Below are positions 41,358 through 50,858 of a stretch of 64,000 nucleotides of DNA, in pieces (positions within the stretch are counted from its first letter, which is position 1; each line of letters starts with the position of its first letter). This DNA comes from Marinicellulosiphila megalodicopiae (lineage in GTDB: Bacteria > Pseudomonadota > Gammaproteobacteria > Pseudomonadales > Natronospirillaceae). The position numbers and the translations under genes were made by a program. Where the stretch lies: assembly GCF_045862395.1 (NCBI RefSeq), contig NZ_AP023087.1, forward strand, positions 1,240,001 to 1,304,000. The letters are read 5' to 3'. The notes beneath the pieces were generated by a model. The model was not told where the DNA came from and searched no databases. It saw only the letters and a program-made list of their open reading frames with translations.

Positions 41358-41891
41358 ATGAGTAAAAATATTATACTAATTGGGCCGATGGGTGCTGGCA
41401 AAAGCACCATCGGCCTTTTGCTTGCTGATGTGATCGGGTGTGAATTTAGAGACTCTGATAAAGAAGTTGAAGATAAAGCCGGTGCGAATATACCTTGGAT
41501 TTTCGATGTTGAAGGTGAATCTGGTTTTAGAGAAAGAGAATTTCAGGCCATTGAATATTTAACAAGCGAAAAGAATATTGTCATTGCAACTGGTGGCGGT
41601 GCTGTAATTAGAAAAGAAAATAGAGATTTGTTGTCTAAGTATGGTTGTATTGTATACTTGAAAACAAGCGTTGAGCAGCAACTCTTAAGAACCCACAAAG
41701 ATGCAAACCGACCCCTGCTGCAACAAGATGATCCCAAAAAAGTATTAACACAATTGTTAAAACAAAGAGAGCCACTATATATTGAGTTAGCGGATCTTAT
41801 TGTAGATACAAATGCCAATACTCCCAAACAAATCGTAGAAAAAATAACTGAATTTAAACAAACATATGACTTATCAAACCCTGAATGTTGA
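41358..41891 (+). CDS. aroK: Shikimate kinase
   Basis: The protein has 177 residues. The P-loop is GPMGAGKSTIG at about residues 8-18. Shikimate-binding FRDSDKEVE and FREREFQ are present, then ATGGGAV and the lid arginines in DANRPLL. It phosphorylates shikimate at O3 in aromatic amino-acid biosynthesis. The pilQ-aroK-aroB order is conserved in many gammaproteobacteria. Confidence 0.95.
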   Translation: MSKNIILIGPMGAGKSTIGLLLADVIGCEFRDSDKEVEDKAGANIPWIFDVEGESGFREREFQAIEYLTSEKNIVIATGGGAVIRKENRDLLSKYGCIVYLKTSVEQQLLRTHKDANRPLLQQDDPKKVLTQLLKQREPLYIELADLIVDTNANTPKQIVEKITEFKQTYDLSNPEC

Positions 41892-42963
41892 TTTAGCTGA
41901 ACGCAGCTACCCTATTTTTATTGGTCCAGATTTATTAAATAAATCGGAATTATTCACACCTTATATTTCTGGAAAAAAAGTATTAATTGTCACAAATCAA
42001 ACGGTCGCCCCTTTATATTTAGAACGACTTAAATCCAGCTTATCAAGTTTTGAATTAGATGAAATTATATTACCTGATGGTGAACAGTATAAAACGTTAG
42101 ATACTGTGAATTTAATATTCACTCATTTATTAGAGAAAAAGCATTCACGAAAAACAACTTTAATCGCTCTTGGTGGTGGTGTAATTGGTGATATGACAGG
42201 GTTTGCAGCAGCTAGTTTTCAGCGGGGGGTGGATTTTATTCAAATTCCTACCACCGTATTGTCCCAGGTAGATTCCTCTGTTGGCGGTAAAACAGGAGTT
42301 AATCATAAATTGGGAAAAAATATGATTGGTGCTTTTAAGCAGCCAAAAGCAGTGTTTGCAGATACTAATACCTTAAAAACCCTACCAAATAGAGAATTAT
42401 CTGCTGGTATTGCTGAAGTGGTTAAGTATGGACTGATTACTGATTATTTGTTTTTTGAATGGTTAGAGAAAAACATTTTAGAGCTTTATTCTTTAGATGA
42501 GCGAGCTGTACAGTATGCAATAAAGCAATCTTGTTTAGTGAAGGCCGACATTGTTAATCAGGATGAAATGGAGTCTGGTGTAAGGGCATTGCTCAATTTG
42601 GGGCATACATTTGGTCATGCCATTGAAACTTCGCTTGGTTATGGGAAATATTTACATGGTGAAGCGGTTGCAATTGGCACAGTAATGGCTTCTTATTTAA
42701 GTGTGCTTGAGGGCAATATAAGTTTTGAAGATCATCTTAGGATAATTAACCTGTTTGAAAAAGTGAATCTCCCCGTTGATTCTCCAGTTGAAATGCAAGT
42801 TGATGATTTTGTTGAAAAGATGTCAATAGATAAGAAAGTAGTGGATGGCAAGCTAAGATTGATATTGTTTAGTAAAATGAGTCAGGCAATAATTAGCGAT
42901 ACTTTTGATCACGAAAAACTAATGAAAACATTGGCAACTAAGAATTTTCGTAATTTAGATTAA
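41866..42963 (+). CDS. aroB: 3-dehydroquinate synthase
   Basis: The protein has 365 residues. NAD-binding LPDGEQYKTLDT and GGGVIGDMTGFAAASFQRG, the substrate loop DSSVGGKTGVNH, and metal ligands in LNLGHTFGHAIE and YLHGEAVAIG are all present. It converts DAHP to 3-dehydroquinate, the second shikimate-pathway step. The start overlaps aroK by 26 bases, a tight coupling. Confidence 0.95.
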   Translation: MTYQTLNVDLAERSYPIFIGPDLLNKSELFTPYISGKKVLIVTNQTVAPLYLERLKSSLSSFELDEIILPDGEQYKTLDTVNLIFTHLLEKKHSRKTTLIALGGGVIGDMTGFAAASFQRGVDFIQIPTTVLSQVDSSVGGKTGVNHKLGKNMIGAFKQPKAVFADTNTLKTLPNRELSAGIAEVVKYGLITDYLFFEWLEKNILELYSLDERAVQYAIKQSCLVKADIVNQDEMESGVRALLNLGHTFGHAIETSLGYGKYLHGEAVAIGTVMASYLSVLEGNISFEDHLRIINLFEKVNLPVDSPVEMQVDDFVEKMSIDKKVVDGKLRLILFSKMSQAIISDTFDHEKLMKTLATKNFRNLD

Positions 42964-42995
42964 TATAAAAAATTGTTAATTAAAAGGGATTCAAA

Positions 42996-44516
42996 ATGGA
43001 GTATCTTGATTATTACGGCCTTGAATTTAATCCATTTGAATTGCCTGTGGATGCGATGTTTTCAACAGCAGGTGGTAGAGGACATTTGCTGGAAAAGATA
43101 GAGCACCTTGTCGCTTTTAGTGAATTTAATGTGTTTATTTATGGGCAGCAAGGTATTGGTAAAACTAATTTTTTAAAAAATCTGGTTTGTGTTCCTAGTT
43201 CTATGTGGAAAAGTGTTTATCTTCCTGTTACAAATGAAACGAAATTAGATGATATTTTAAAATCCGTATTATTAGAATATGAATTAACCCTTTCAAAAAA
43301 TGCTTCACTTGAAGTTTTCGCTGCAGAAGTTTGTGAGAATCTACAGTCTGAAGGTTGTTCAATTTTATTATTATGCATTGATGATGCTCATCTATTGAAT
43401 TCAGAAATTTTTGAACAGTTCATTAAATTAAAAATGAATTTTGAAAAGTTTGAAATACAATTGAAAGTTTTATTTGCAGGTGAGCAGAGTTTATTGGAGG
43501 CAAATTGTGAATATGCTGAAGATACAGATCAATCTTATCATTTATTTTTAAAATCATTGTCTATTGAAGAAACTAAATCCTATTTGACTTTGTACTTTCA
43601 AAAAGCAGGTCGTTCGGAAAAAATCCCCTTAAGTTCGTTCGATATAAAAAGAATTTATGAAATGAGTCAAGGGATTCCTGCAAAAATAAATCTTTTAACT
43701 CCTGAGTATTTAATTCAATCACTTGATCAGCCTGTTAATCGTTCACAGTTACCTATTATAATAGTGTCTGCGGGTGTTTTTGGGTTAATACTTTTAATTT
43801 CAGCTTTTTATTTTAATCAACAAAATCAATTGGAAGATCAAAGCTCAAGTCAGACTACTCAGTTAGAATTGATATCACAGCCTACTAGTGATGAAGTTTT
43901 AGCGAAGGCAAATTCTGTGTTAGAAAAGCTTCAACAAGCTAGTGAACATCAATTACTTTTAGAAGAACAGAAAGAAGAAGTGGTGCAGCAAAACCCAGAA
44001 ATAATAAAAAATGAAATGGAAAATATAAAAGAAATTAATCCTGAATTAGAGTCAAAAATCACCCAATTAAATGAAGTTGATGAGTTGGATATAATTATTA
44101 ATGAACCTGGAGCTGGTTTGCAAGTTGAAAATAAAATTGCAAAATTACCCGTCGAAGAGGTTTTAGATATTGCACAACCTTTAATAAAACTTTCGCAAAG
44201 TGATCCGCAAATTGTTGAAAAAACGGATCAAGAAAATGAAAACGATTGGTTTTATGTTAACTCAGGTTGGACTGTGCAAGTAATTGGATCGTATAACGAG
44301 CAGAGTATTGTTGATTTTATAAATGATTATAAACAATTTGAATGGCATAAATACAGACGAGTTTTAAACAATAAGGATTATTATGTTGCCGTTTTAGGTT
44401 TATTTGAAACGAAACAGCAAGCGCAGCAAGCTTTGTCTCAAGCCCCTAAAATCATACGAGATATGGATACTTGGACGCGCACAATTGATTCAATAAGACC
44501 TTTGTTAGATCCCTGA
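42996..44516 (+). CDS. damX: DamX-like AAA ATPase / SPOR-domain cell-division protein
   Basis: The protein has 506 residues. An N-terminal ExeA-like ATPase domain has Walker A GQQGIGKTNF near residue 50 and Walker B LLLCIDDAHLL near residue 128. A single membrane helix (about 248-268) is followed by a long Glu/Gln-rich linker. The C-terminal SPOR domain begins at GWTVQVIGSYNEQSIVDF and binds denuded septal glycan. E. coli DamX is a septal-ring protein. Placement between aroB and gltB matches other gammaproteobacteria. Confidence 0.88.
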   Translation: MEYLDYYGLEFNPFELPVDAMFSTAGGRGHLLEKIEHLVAFSEFNVFIYGQQGIGKTNFLKNLVCVPSSMWKSVYLPVTNETKLDDILKSVLLEYELTLSKNASLEVFAAEVCENLQSEGCSILLLCIDDAHLLNSEIFEQFIKLKMNFEKFEIQLKVLFAGEQSLLEANCEYAEDTDQSYHLFLKSLSIEETKSYLTLYFQKAGRSEKIPLSSFDIKRIYEMSQGIPAKINLLTPEYLIQSLDQPVNRSQLPIIIVSAGVFGLILLISAFYFNQQNQLEDQSSSQTTQLELISQPTSDEVLAKANSVLEKLQQASEHQLLLEEQKEEVVQQNPEIIKNEMENIKEINPELESKITQLNEVDELDIIINEPGAGLQVENKIAKLPVEEVLDIAQPLIKLSQSDPQIVEKTDQENENDWFYVNSGWTVQVIGSYNEQSIVDFINDYKQFEWHKYRRVLNNKDYYVAVLGLFETKQQAQQALSQAPKIIRDMDTWTRTIDSIRPLLDP

Positions 44517-44721
44517 TAAAAAGTGACCAAACACTCATAAATTTGAATATAACATGATCTGTGTGTATTATACCTTGCCCATTTCTGCGTTGCTTATTAA
44601 AAACCGATTGGGGAAGGCGCATCTATTTATGTTCATTTATTGATTAAGACGCCAAGAGATTATAGGTATGTTCCTTAGGATGTATCTGATGTATTTGATT
44701 TTGAATTAAGAGTCCTATCCG

Positions 44722-47700
44722 ATGAGTAAAGGTTTGTATAACCCAAGCGAATTTAAAGATAACTGTGGTTTTGGTTTAATTGCGCATATGCATGGCAAGC
44801 AAAGCCATCGTTTGTTAAAAACTGCAATTGAATCCCTAACTTGTATGACCCACCGTGGCGGTATTGCTGCAGATGGTAAAACAGGTGATGGTTGTGGTTT
44901 ATTATTACAAAAGCCCGATGCCTTCCTTAGAGAAGAGTCCACGTCTTTATTTTCCCATGAATTAAATGAGCGTTATGCCGTAGGCATGATTTTTTTAAAT
45001 GCTGACGATATCAAGGCAAATATTGGTCGAGAAGCGGTAAATGCTGCTTTAGCTAAAACAGGGTTGAATGTCGTGGGCTGGAGAGAAGTGCCTATTGATA
45101 CTTCTTTTTGTGGCCCAATGGCTTTAGCTTGCTTGCCAAAATTTGAGCAAGTTTTTGTGGAAGGACCAGATTTAACTTCTGAAAAATTTGCTGTAGAGTT
45201 ATTTAGAGCTCGTCGCTTTGCTGAGCAAGCAATGGTTGCAGTTGCCGACTCGGATTTTTATATTGCGAGTTTATCTGAGCAAACAATTTCCTATAAAGGG
45301 TTGGTTATGCCAGTGGATTTACCTGGTTTTTATCAAGACTTGGGTAATGAAAAGCTAGAAACAGCAATCTGTGTTTTCCATCAGCGTTTTTCTACCAATA
45401 CCGCTCCAAAATGGCCTTTAGCACAACCTTTTAGAATGTTGGCTCACAATGGTGAAATTAATACTGTTGAAGGCAATCGAAACTGGGCGCGTTCTCGTGA
45501 TACAAAATTAGTCAGTAAATTAATTCCAAATGTTGAAGAGTTATTACCGATTGTAAATACAACGGGATCGGATTCTTCAAGTATGGATAATTTACTTGAA
45601 ATGCTTGTTTTGGGTGGTATGAACATATTCCAAGCTTGTCGAACAATGATTCCACCTGCATGGCAAAATGTTGAAACTATGGATTCTGACCTACGAGCGT
45701 TCCATGAATTTAATTCAATGCATATGGAGCCATGGGATGGCCCTGCCGGTGTTGTATTAACTGATGGTCGTTATGCTGTATGTTTATTGGATCGTAATGG
45801 TTTACGTCCGTCACGTTGGGTCATTACTAAAGATGGCTTTATTACTTTGGCATCTGAAATTGGTACATACAATTACAAGCCTGAAGATGTGATCGCAAAA
45901 GGTCGTGTAGGACCTGGCCGCATTGTTGCTATTGATACGCAAACTGGTGAATTTCTACAAACTGAAGAAATCGACAATAAATTAAAGTCGACTCATCCAT
46001 ATAAACAATGGTTGCGTGACAATGCAGTTCGTGTAACAGCAAGACTTCATGAAAATGAAAATGAAGAGAAAAAAGTCGATAAAGATCAACTTAAATTTCA
46101 AATGAAATTGCATCAAGTATCTTTCGAAGAGCGCGATCAAGTTTTGCGTCCATTAGCCGAAACTGGTCAAGAAGCAATTGGTTCGATGGGTGATGATACA
46201 CCCATGGCGGTTTTATCTGCGCGTATTCGAAATGTAGGCGACTATTTCCGCCAACAATTTGCCCAAGTAACCAACCCACCAATCGATCCTCTGCGTGAAG
46301 CAGTTGTCATGTCTTTAGAGACAATATTAGGTGGTGAAGGTAATTTATTTTACCCTGAAGCGCATCATGCAAAACGTATAATCTTAGGTACACCAGTATT
46401 ATCGCCTTTGAAATTCAAACACATCCTTTCTCAAAAAGATCCATTGTTTGCAAATGCTAAAGTTGAGCTTGGTTACGATCGAAACTTAGATCTTAAATCT
46501 GCAATTGAAGCAGTATGTGATCAAGTTGAAGATCTAACTCGATCAGGTAAGGCGATTATTGTGTTATCTGATAGAAGCATTAGTAATGATCAGTTAATGA
46601 TTCCTGTCTTAATGGCTTCTGGTGCTGTTCATCACCGTTTATTAGATAAAGGATTGCGTGCTGATTGTTCTATTATTTTAGAAACAGGCTCAATACGTGA
46701 CCCGCATCAATTTGCTGTAGCATTTGGTTTTGGTGCAACTGCTGTATTTCCATATTTAAGTTACAAAGTAATTGATGACTTATTGGACACAAAAGAAATA
46801 CTAGGAGACCGATTTGAGCTGCATAAAAATTATCGTAAAGGCATAAATAAAGGCCTTTATAAAATTATGTCTAAAATGGGTATTTCGACCATTGCCTCTT
46901 ATCGCGGTGCGCAATTATTTGAAGCGATTGGTCTAAACGAAGACATTTGTAATATCTGTTTTAAAGGGGTTGTATCACGAATTAAAGGTGCAAGCTTTGA
47001 TCATTTCAATCAAGAGCAAATCATGCTTAATGATTTTGCTAAAAAAGCAAGAAAACCGATATTACAGGGCGGGAATTTAAAATACGTTCATGATGGCGAG
47101 TATCATGCATTTAACCCAGATGTGGTTAAAGCAGTGCAAGATGCCGTTCAAACAGGTGATCGTAAGTACTACAATAAATATCGTGATTTAGTAAACTTGC
47201 GTCCGACAGCAACAATTCGTGATTTATTATCAGTTAAGTCAGATCGTAAACCTATTAGAATTGATGAAGTAGAGCCTTTAGAATCAATGTTTAAACGTTT
47301 TGATTCAGCAGCAATGAGCCTTGGTGCATTGTCACCGGAGGCCCATGAAGCGTTAGCTCAAGCAATGAATGAATTAGGTGGTCGTTCAAACTCAGGTGAA
47401 GGCGGGGAAGATAAACGCCGTTACGGCACTATTAAACGTTCAAAAATCAAACAAGTAGCATCAGGTCGTTTTGGGGTGACCCCAGAATACTTGCGCAGTG
47501 CTGAAGTAATTCAGATTAAAGTGGCTCAAGGTGCTAAACCTGGTGAAGGTGGTCAATTACCAGGTGGTAAAGTGAACCAATTGATTGCATCTTTGCGATT
47601 TTCTGTTCCAGGTGTGACATTAATTTCTCCGCCACCGCATCATGATATTTATTCAATTGAAGATTTAGCTCAATTAATTTATGACTTGAAGCAAGTAAAT

Positions 47701-49176
47701 CCGAATGCATTAATTTCAGTTAAGTTGGTATCTGAACCAGGTGTAGGCACGATTGCCGCTGGTGTTGCTAAAGCATACGCTGATTTAATTACTATTTCTG
47801 GCTATGACGGTGGCACCGCTGCTTCTCCTTTGACATCTATTCGCCATGCAGGATCTCCATGGGAGCTAGGTTTAAGTGAAGTTCACCAAACATTACGTGG
47901 TAATGATTTGCGTGGAAAAGTTCGAGTTCAAGCTGACGGTGGTTTAAAAACGGGTTTAGATGTTTTAAAAGCCGCTTTAATGGGGGCTGAGAGTTATGGT
48001 TTTGGCACAACACCAATGGTTGCATTAGGTTGTAAATATTTACGTATTTGTCATCTAAATAACTGTGCAACAGGCGTGGCAACTCAAAACGAATACCTTC
48101 GTGAGAAACATTACATCGGCACCGTGCAAATGGTTAAACATTTCTTTACGTTTGTAGCTGAAGAAGTGCGTGAATTGTTAGCATCAATGGGTTATCGATC
48201 CATTCAAGAAATTGTTGGTCGAACTGATTTACTTGAACAAAATAGTGGTCAAACGGATAAGCAAAAACACATTGATTTAAGTGCTTTGTTATTCAGTGAT
48301 CAAATTCCTGCTGAAAAACCACATACTTGTGAAGTTGTTAAAAACGAGCCATTTGATAAAGGCGAAAAAGCCGAAGCCATGGTTAATGAAATATTGCCAG
48401 CTATTCAGGCCAAATCAGGTGGAGAATTTGAATACCATATTGGCAATTGTGACCGTTCAATCGGTGCAAGATTATCTGGTGAAATAGCTGCGTTATATGG
48501 CGATTTAGGTATGGTCGACGCACCAATTAAATTGAATTTAAAAGGTATTGGAGGACAATCATTCGGCGTATTTAATGCAGGTGGTCTAAATCTAAGTCTT
48601 GAAGGCGATGCAAACGATTATGTTGGTAAAGGCATGGCTGGCGGAGAAATATCCATTTTCCCTCCAAAAAATTCCGATTTCCAAACTCAAGAAACTTCCA
48701 TTATCGGTAACACCTGTTTGTATGGTGCTACAGGCGGTGAATTATATGCTGCGGGTTGTGCCGGTGAACGATTTGCTGTGAGAAACTCGGGTTGTGTGGC
48801 AGTGATTGAAGGTGCCGGAGATCATTGTTGTGAATACATGACAGGTGGTCAAATTACTGTGTTAGGTGAAACAGGCACTAACTTTGGTGCGGGTATGACT
48901 GGCGGTTTTGCTTATGTGTTAGATATTAAAAATGATTTTCACGATCGAATTAACAGTGAATTGATTGATATTCATCGTATCAATAACGAAAACACTGAAG
49001 GGCATCGTGAACATTTACGCGCTCAAATAGAACGATTTGTTGAAAAAACAGGTAGCGCATGGGGACAGGAGATTCTAGCTAATTTCGATGATTATCAAGC
49101 GAAATTCTGGTTAATTAAACCTAAAGCCGCAAGTTTAAGTAAGTTATTAAACCACACCCGCGCTCGTTCAGAGTGA
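44722..49176 (+). CDS. gltB: Glutamate synthase (NADPH) large subunit
   Basis: The protein has 1484 residues, the full length. Cys15 in FKDNCGFGLIAH is the catalytic N-terminal cysteine exposed after a 14-residue propeptide is removed. The amidotransferase domain fills about 15-400. The FMN/synthase domain has GEGGEDKRRYGT and the 3Fe-4S motif CKYLRICHLNNC. The C-terminal Gly-rich beta-helix (GGEISIFPP, GATGGELYAAG) ends the protein. With GltD it makes two glutamates from glutamine and 2-oxoglutarate. A 205-base spacer separates it from damX; I found no defined regulatory motif there. Confidence 0.97.
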   Translation: MSKGLYNPSEFKDNCGFGLIAHMHGKQSHRLLKTAIESLTCMTHRGGIAADGKTGDGCGLLLQKPDAFLREESTSLFSHELNERYAVGMIFLNADDIKANIGREAVNAALAKTGLNVVGWREVPIDTSFCGPMALACLPKFEQVFVEGPDLTSEKFAVELFRARRFAEQAMVAVADSDFYIASLSEQTISYKGLVMPVDLPGFYQDLGNEKLETAICVFHQRFSTNTAPKWPLAQPFRMLAHNGEINTVEGNRNWARSRDTKLVSKLIPNVEELLPIVNTTGSDSSSMDNLLEMLVLGGMNIFQACRTMIPPAWQNVETMDSDLRAFHEFNSMHMEPWDGPAGVVLTDGRYAVCLLDRNGLRPSRWVITKDGFITLASEIGTYNYKPEDVIAKGRVGPGRIVAIDTQTGEFLQTEEIDNKLKSTHPYKQWLRDNAVRVTARLHENENEEKKVDKDQLKFQMKLHQVSFEERDQVLRPLAETGQEAIGSMGDDTPMAVLSARIRNVGDYFRQQFAQVTNPPIDPLREAVVMSLETILGGEGNLFYPEAHHAKRIILGTPVLSPLKFKHILSQKDPLFANAKVELGYDRNLDLKSAIEAVCDQVEDLTRSGKAIIVLSDRSISNDQLMIPVLMASGAVHHRLLDKGLRADCSIILETGSIRDPHQFAVAFGFGATAVFPYLSYKVIDDLLDTKEILGDRFELHKNYRKGINKGLYKIMSKMGISTIASYRGAQLFEAIGLNEDICNICFKGVVSRIKGASFDHFNQEQIMLNDFAKKARKPILQGGNLKYVHDGEYHAFNPDVVKAVQDAVQTGDRKYYNKYRDLVNLRPTATIRDLLSVKSDRKPIRIDEVEPLESMFKRFDSAAMSLGALSPEAHEALAQAMNELGGRSNSGEGGEDKRRYGTIKRSKIKQVASGRFGVTPEYLRSAEVIQIKVAQGAKPGEGGQLPGGKVNQLIASLRFSVPGVTLISPPPHHDIYSIEDLAQLIYDLKQVNPNALISVKLVSEPGVGTIAAGVAKAYADLITISGYDGGTAASPLTSIRHAGSPWELGLSEVHQTLRGNDLRGKVRVQADGGLKTGLDVLKAALMGAESYGFGTTPMVALGCKYLRICHLNNCATGVATQNEYLREKHYIGTVQMVKHFFTFVAEEVRELLASMGYRSIQEIVGRTDLLEQNSGQTDKQKHIDLSALLFSDQIPAEKPHTCEVVKNEPFDKGEKAEAMVNEILPAIQAKSGGEFEYHIGNCDRSIGARLSGEIAALYGDLGMVDAPIKLNLKGIGGQSFGVFNAGGLNLSLEGDANDYVGKGMAGGEISIFPPKNSDFQTQETSIIGNTCLYGATGGELYAAGCAGERFAVRNSGCVAVIEGAGDHCCEYMTGGQITVLGETGTNFGAGMTGGFAYVLDIKNDFHDRINSELIDIHRINNENTEGHREHLRAQIERFVEKTGSAWGQEILANFDDYQAKFWLIKPKAASLSKLLNHTRARSE

Positions 49177-49235
49177 TAAAGTAGTAATGGTTCATCTGAA
49201 CGGATACTCATGAGAGTTGAAGTAGGTAAAAGAAT

Positions 49236-50657
49236 ATGACAAAAAGATTAAATAACGATTTCCAATTTGTAGATGTTGGACGTAAAGACCCTAAAAAAAT
49301 TGCATTATCAAAGCGAAAGCATGAATTTGTTGAAATATACGAACCTGCAAGCCTTGATCATACAGCTGATCAGTCACACCGCTGCTTAGAATGTGGTAAC
49401 CCTTATTGCGAGTGGAAATGCCCCGTGCATAACTACATTCCAAACTGGTTAAAACTGGTCAGCGAAGGCAATATTATTGAAGCGGCTAATTTAAGTCACG
49501 AAACTAATTCTTTGCCAGAGGTGTGTGGGCGTGTTTGTCCACAAGATCGTCTGTGTGAAGGTGCTTGTACATTAAATGATGGTTTTGGTGCCGTATCTAT
49601 TGGTAATACTGAAAAATATATTACAGATACTGCAATTGCTATGGGTTGGAAACCAGACATGAGTCAGGTGGTTAAAACTGATAAACGTGTTGCCATTATT
49701 GGTGCTGGACCAGCTGGATTAGGTTGTGCGGATATACTTATTCGTAACGGTGTAACGCCTGTTGTGTTTGATATGAATCCAGAAATTGGTGGATTACTAA
49801 CATTTGGTATTCCTGAATTTAAATTAGAAAAAACAGTGATGTCTACGCGTCGCAAAATCTTTACTGAAATGGGTGTTGAATTTAAATTAAACACAGAAAT
49901 TGGTAAAGATGTGCAAATGCAAGAGTTGTTGGATAACTACGATGCAGTGTTTATGGGCATGGGAACATACACATACATGAAAGGTGGTTTCCCAGGTGAA
50001 GATATGGATGGTGTTCATGATGCACTTCCATTTTTGATCAGTAATGTTAATCGTTGTTTGGGTTTTGAAAAAGATTCAAGTGATTACATTGATGTGAAAG
50101 GTAAAAAAGTGGTTGTACTAGGTGGTGGTGACACTGCTATGGACTGTAACCGCACATCTATTCGTCAACAAGCAACCAGTGTTACCTGTGTTTATCGTCG
50201 TGACGAAGAAAACATGCCGGGTTCGCGCAAAGAAGTCACTAATGCAAAAGAAGAAGGCGTTAAATTTAAATTTAACCGTCAACCAATTGAAATTGTTGGT
50301 GAAAATGGGGTGTGCAAAGGCATTAAAGTCGTCACCACTAAATTAGGTGAACCTGATGAAAATGGTCGTCGTCGCCCAGAAGTTGTAGAGGGTTCTGAAG
50401 AAATCATTGAAGCAGATTCTGTGTTAGTAGCGTTTGGTTTCCGTCCAAGTCCGGCTGCTTGGTTTGGCGATTTTGATATCCAGTTAAATGATTGGGATGG
50501 CGTAATCGCTCCAGAAAAAGCGGAATTCCCGTTCCAAACGACCAATAAAAAAGTATTTGCTGGTGGAGATATGGTTCGTGGATCTGACCTTGTGGTAACC
50601 GCTATTTGGGAAGGTCGTGAAGCTGCAAAAGGTATTTTGGATTATTTAGATGTTTAA
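49236..50657 (+). CDS. gltD: Glutamate synthase small subunit
   Basis: The protein has 473 residues. Two 4Fe-4S cysteine sets lie in RCLECGNPYCEWKCPVHN and CGRVCPQDRLCEGAC. The FAD-binding motif is IIGAGPAGLGCADIL and the NADPH-binding motif is VVVLGGGDTAMDCNRTSIR. It passes electrons from NADPH to GltB. It lies 59 bases after gltB and ends at its own terminator. Confidence 0.96.
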   Translation: MTKRLNNDFQFVDVGRKDPKKIALSKRKHEFVEIYEPASLDHTADQSHRCLECGNPYCEWKCPVHNYIPNWLKLVSEGNIIEAANLSHETNSLPEVCGRVCPQDRLCEGACTLNDGFGAVSIGNTEKYITDTAIAMGWKPDMSQVVKTDKRVAIIGAGPAGLGCADILIRNGVTPVVFDMNPEIGGLLTFGIPEFKLEKTVMSTRRKIFTEMGVEFKLNTEIGKDVQMQELLDNYDAVFMGMGTYTYMKGGFPGEDMDGVHDALPFLISNVNRCLGFEKDSSDYIDVKGKKVVVLGGGDTAMDCNRTSIRQQATSVTCVYRRDEENMPGSRKEVTNAKEEGVKFKFNRQPIEIVGENGVCKGIKVVTTKLGEPDENGRRRPEVVEGSEEIIEADSVLVAFGFRPSPAAWFGDFDIQLNDWDGVIAPEKAEFPFQTTNKKVFAGGDMVRGSDLVVTAIWEGREAAKGILDYLDV

Positions 50658-50683
50658 ACTTTCTTAAACCTAAAAAACTTAAA

Positions 50684-50715
50684 TAAAAAAGCACTCAATT
50701 GAGTGCTTTTTTTTT
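50684..50715 (+). terminator. Terminator of the glt operon
   Basis: GCACTCAATTGAGTGC (50691-50706) is a perfect palindrome with A-run before and nine T after. It should stop gltBD transcription before the Fur-box promoter downstream. Confidence 0.9.
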
Positions 50716-50734
50716 GCTTATATGAAAAATTCAC

Positions 50735-50763
50735 TTGCAAATATAAATGATAATCATTATCAT
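50735..50763 (+). promoter_or_regulatory. Promoter of the candidate Fur-controlled sRNA
   Basis: A -35-like TTGCAA (50735-50740) and a -10-like TATCAT (50758-50763) are spaced by exactly 17 bases. The Fur box covers the -10 and spacer, the usual repression geometry. The predicted start is near G50771. Confidence 0.6.
50748..50762. promoter_or_regulatory. Perfect 7-1-7 Fur box
   Basis: TGATAAT-C-ATTATCA is an exact match to the 7-1-7 ferric uptake regulator consensus. The surrounding 19 bases (50743-50761) match 16 of 19 of the classical Fur box. It lies between two convergent genes, so it cannot be a promoter site for gltD or lolD. Confidence 0.88.
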
Positions 50764-50770
50764 CTTTGTT

Positions 50771-50856
50771 GTTAGTCATTGGGTTGGTTTATTTGGGTCG
50801 AATAAATAAAATGTCTAACTGCCCTGATCTTGCTGGGTCCAAGATCGGGGCTTTTT
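50771..50856 (+). ncRNA. Candidate iron-responsive small RNA (RyhB/PrrF-like in logic)
   Basis: About 86 bases run from the predicted start to the T-run of the terminator. A first stem-loop pairs GTTAGTCATT (50771-50780) with AATGTCTAAC (50810-50819), with one mismatch, and contains an inner hairpin TTTATT / AATAAA (50788-50793 / 50801-50806). The second stem-loop is the terminator at 50821-50851. No frame with a ribosome site is seen. Size, Fur control and terminator match RyhB-type sRNAs, but I see no sequence likeness to RyhB or PrrF. A plausible role is post-transcriptional iron sparing; that is inference. Confidence 0.6.
50821..50856 (+). terminator. Terminator of the candidate sRNA
   Basis: GCCCTGATCTTG (50821-50832) pairs with CAAGATCGGGGC (50840-50851; one G-T pair) and is followed by five T. 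Only the forward strand has the T-run, so it terminates a forward transcript and not lolD. It ends 2 bases before the lolD stop codon. Confidence 0.88.
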
Positions 50857-50858
50857 AT

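Noticed and set aside
50748..50762. Fur box as an operator for gltD or lolD
   Set aside because: Both genes end here (convergent), so the site cannot control their promoters. A separate short transcript explains it better.
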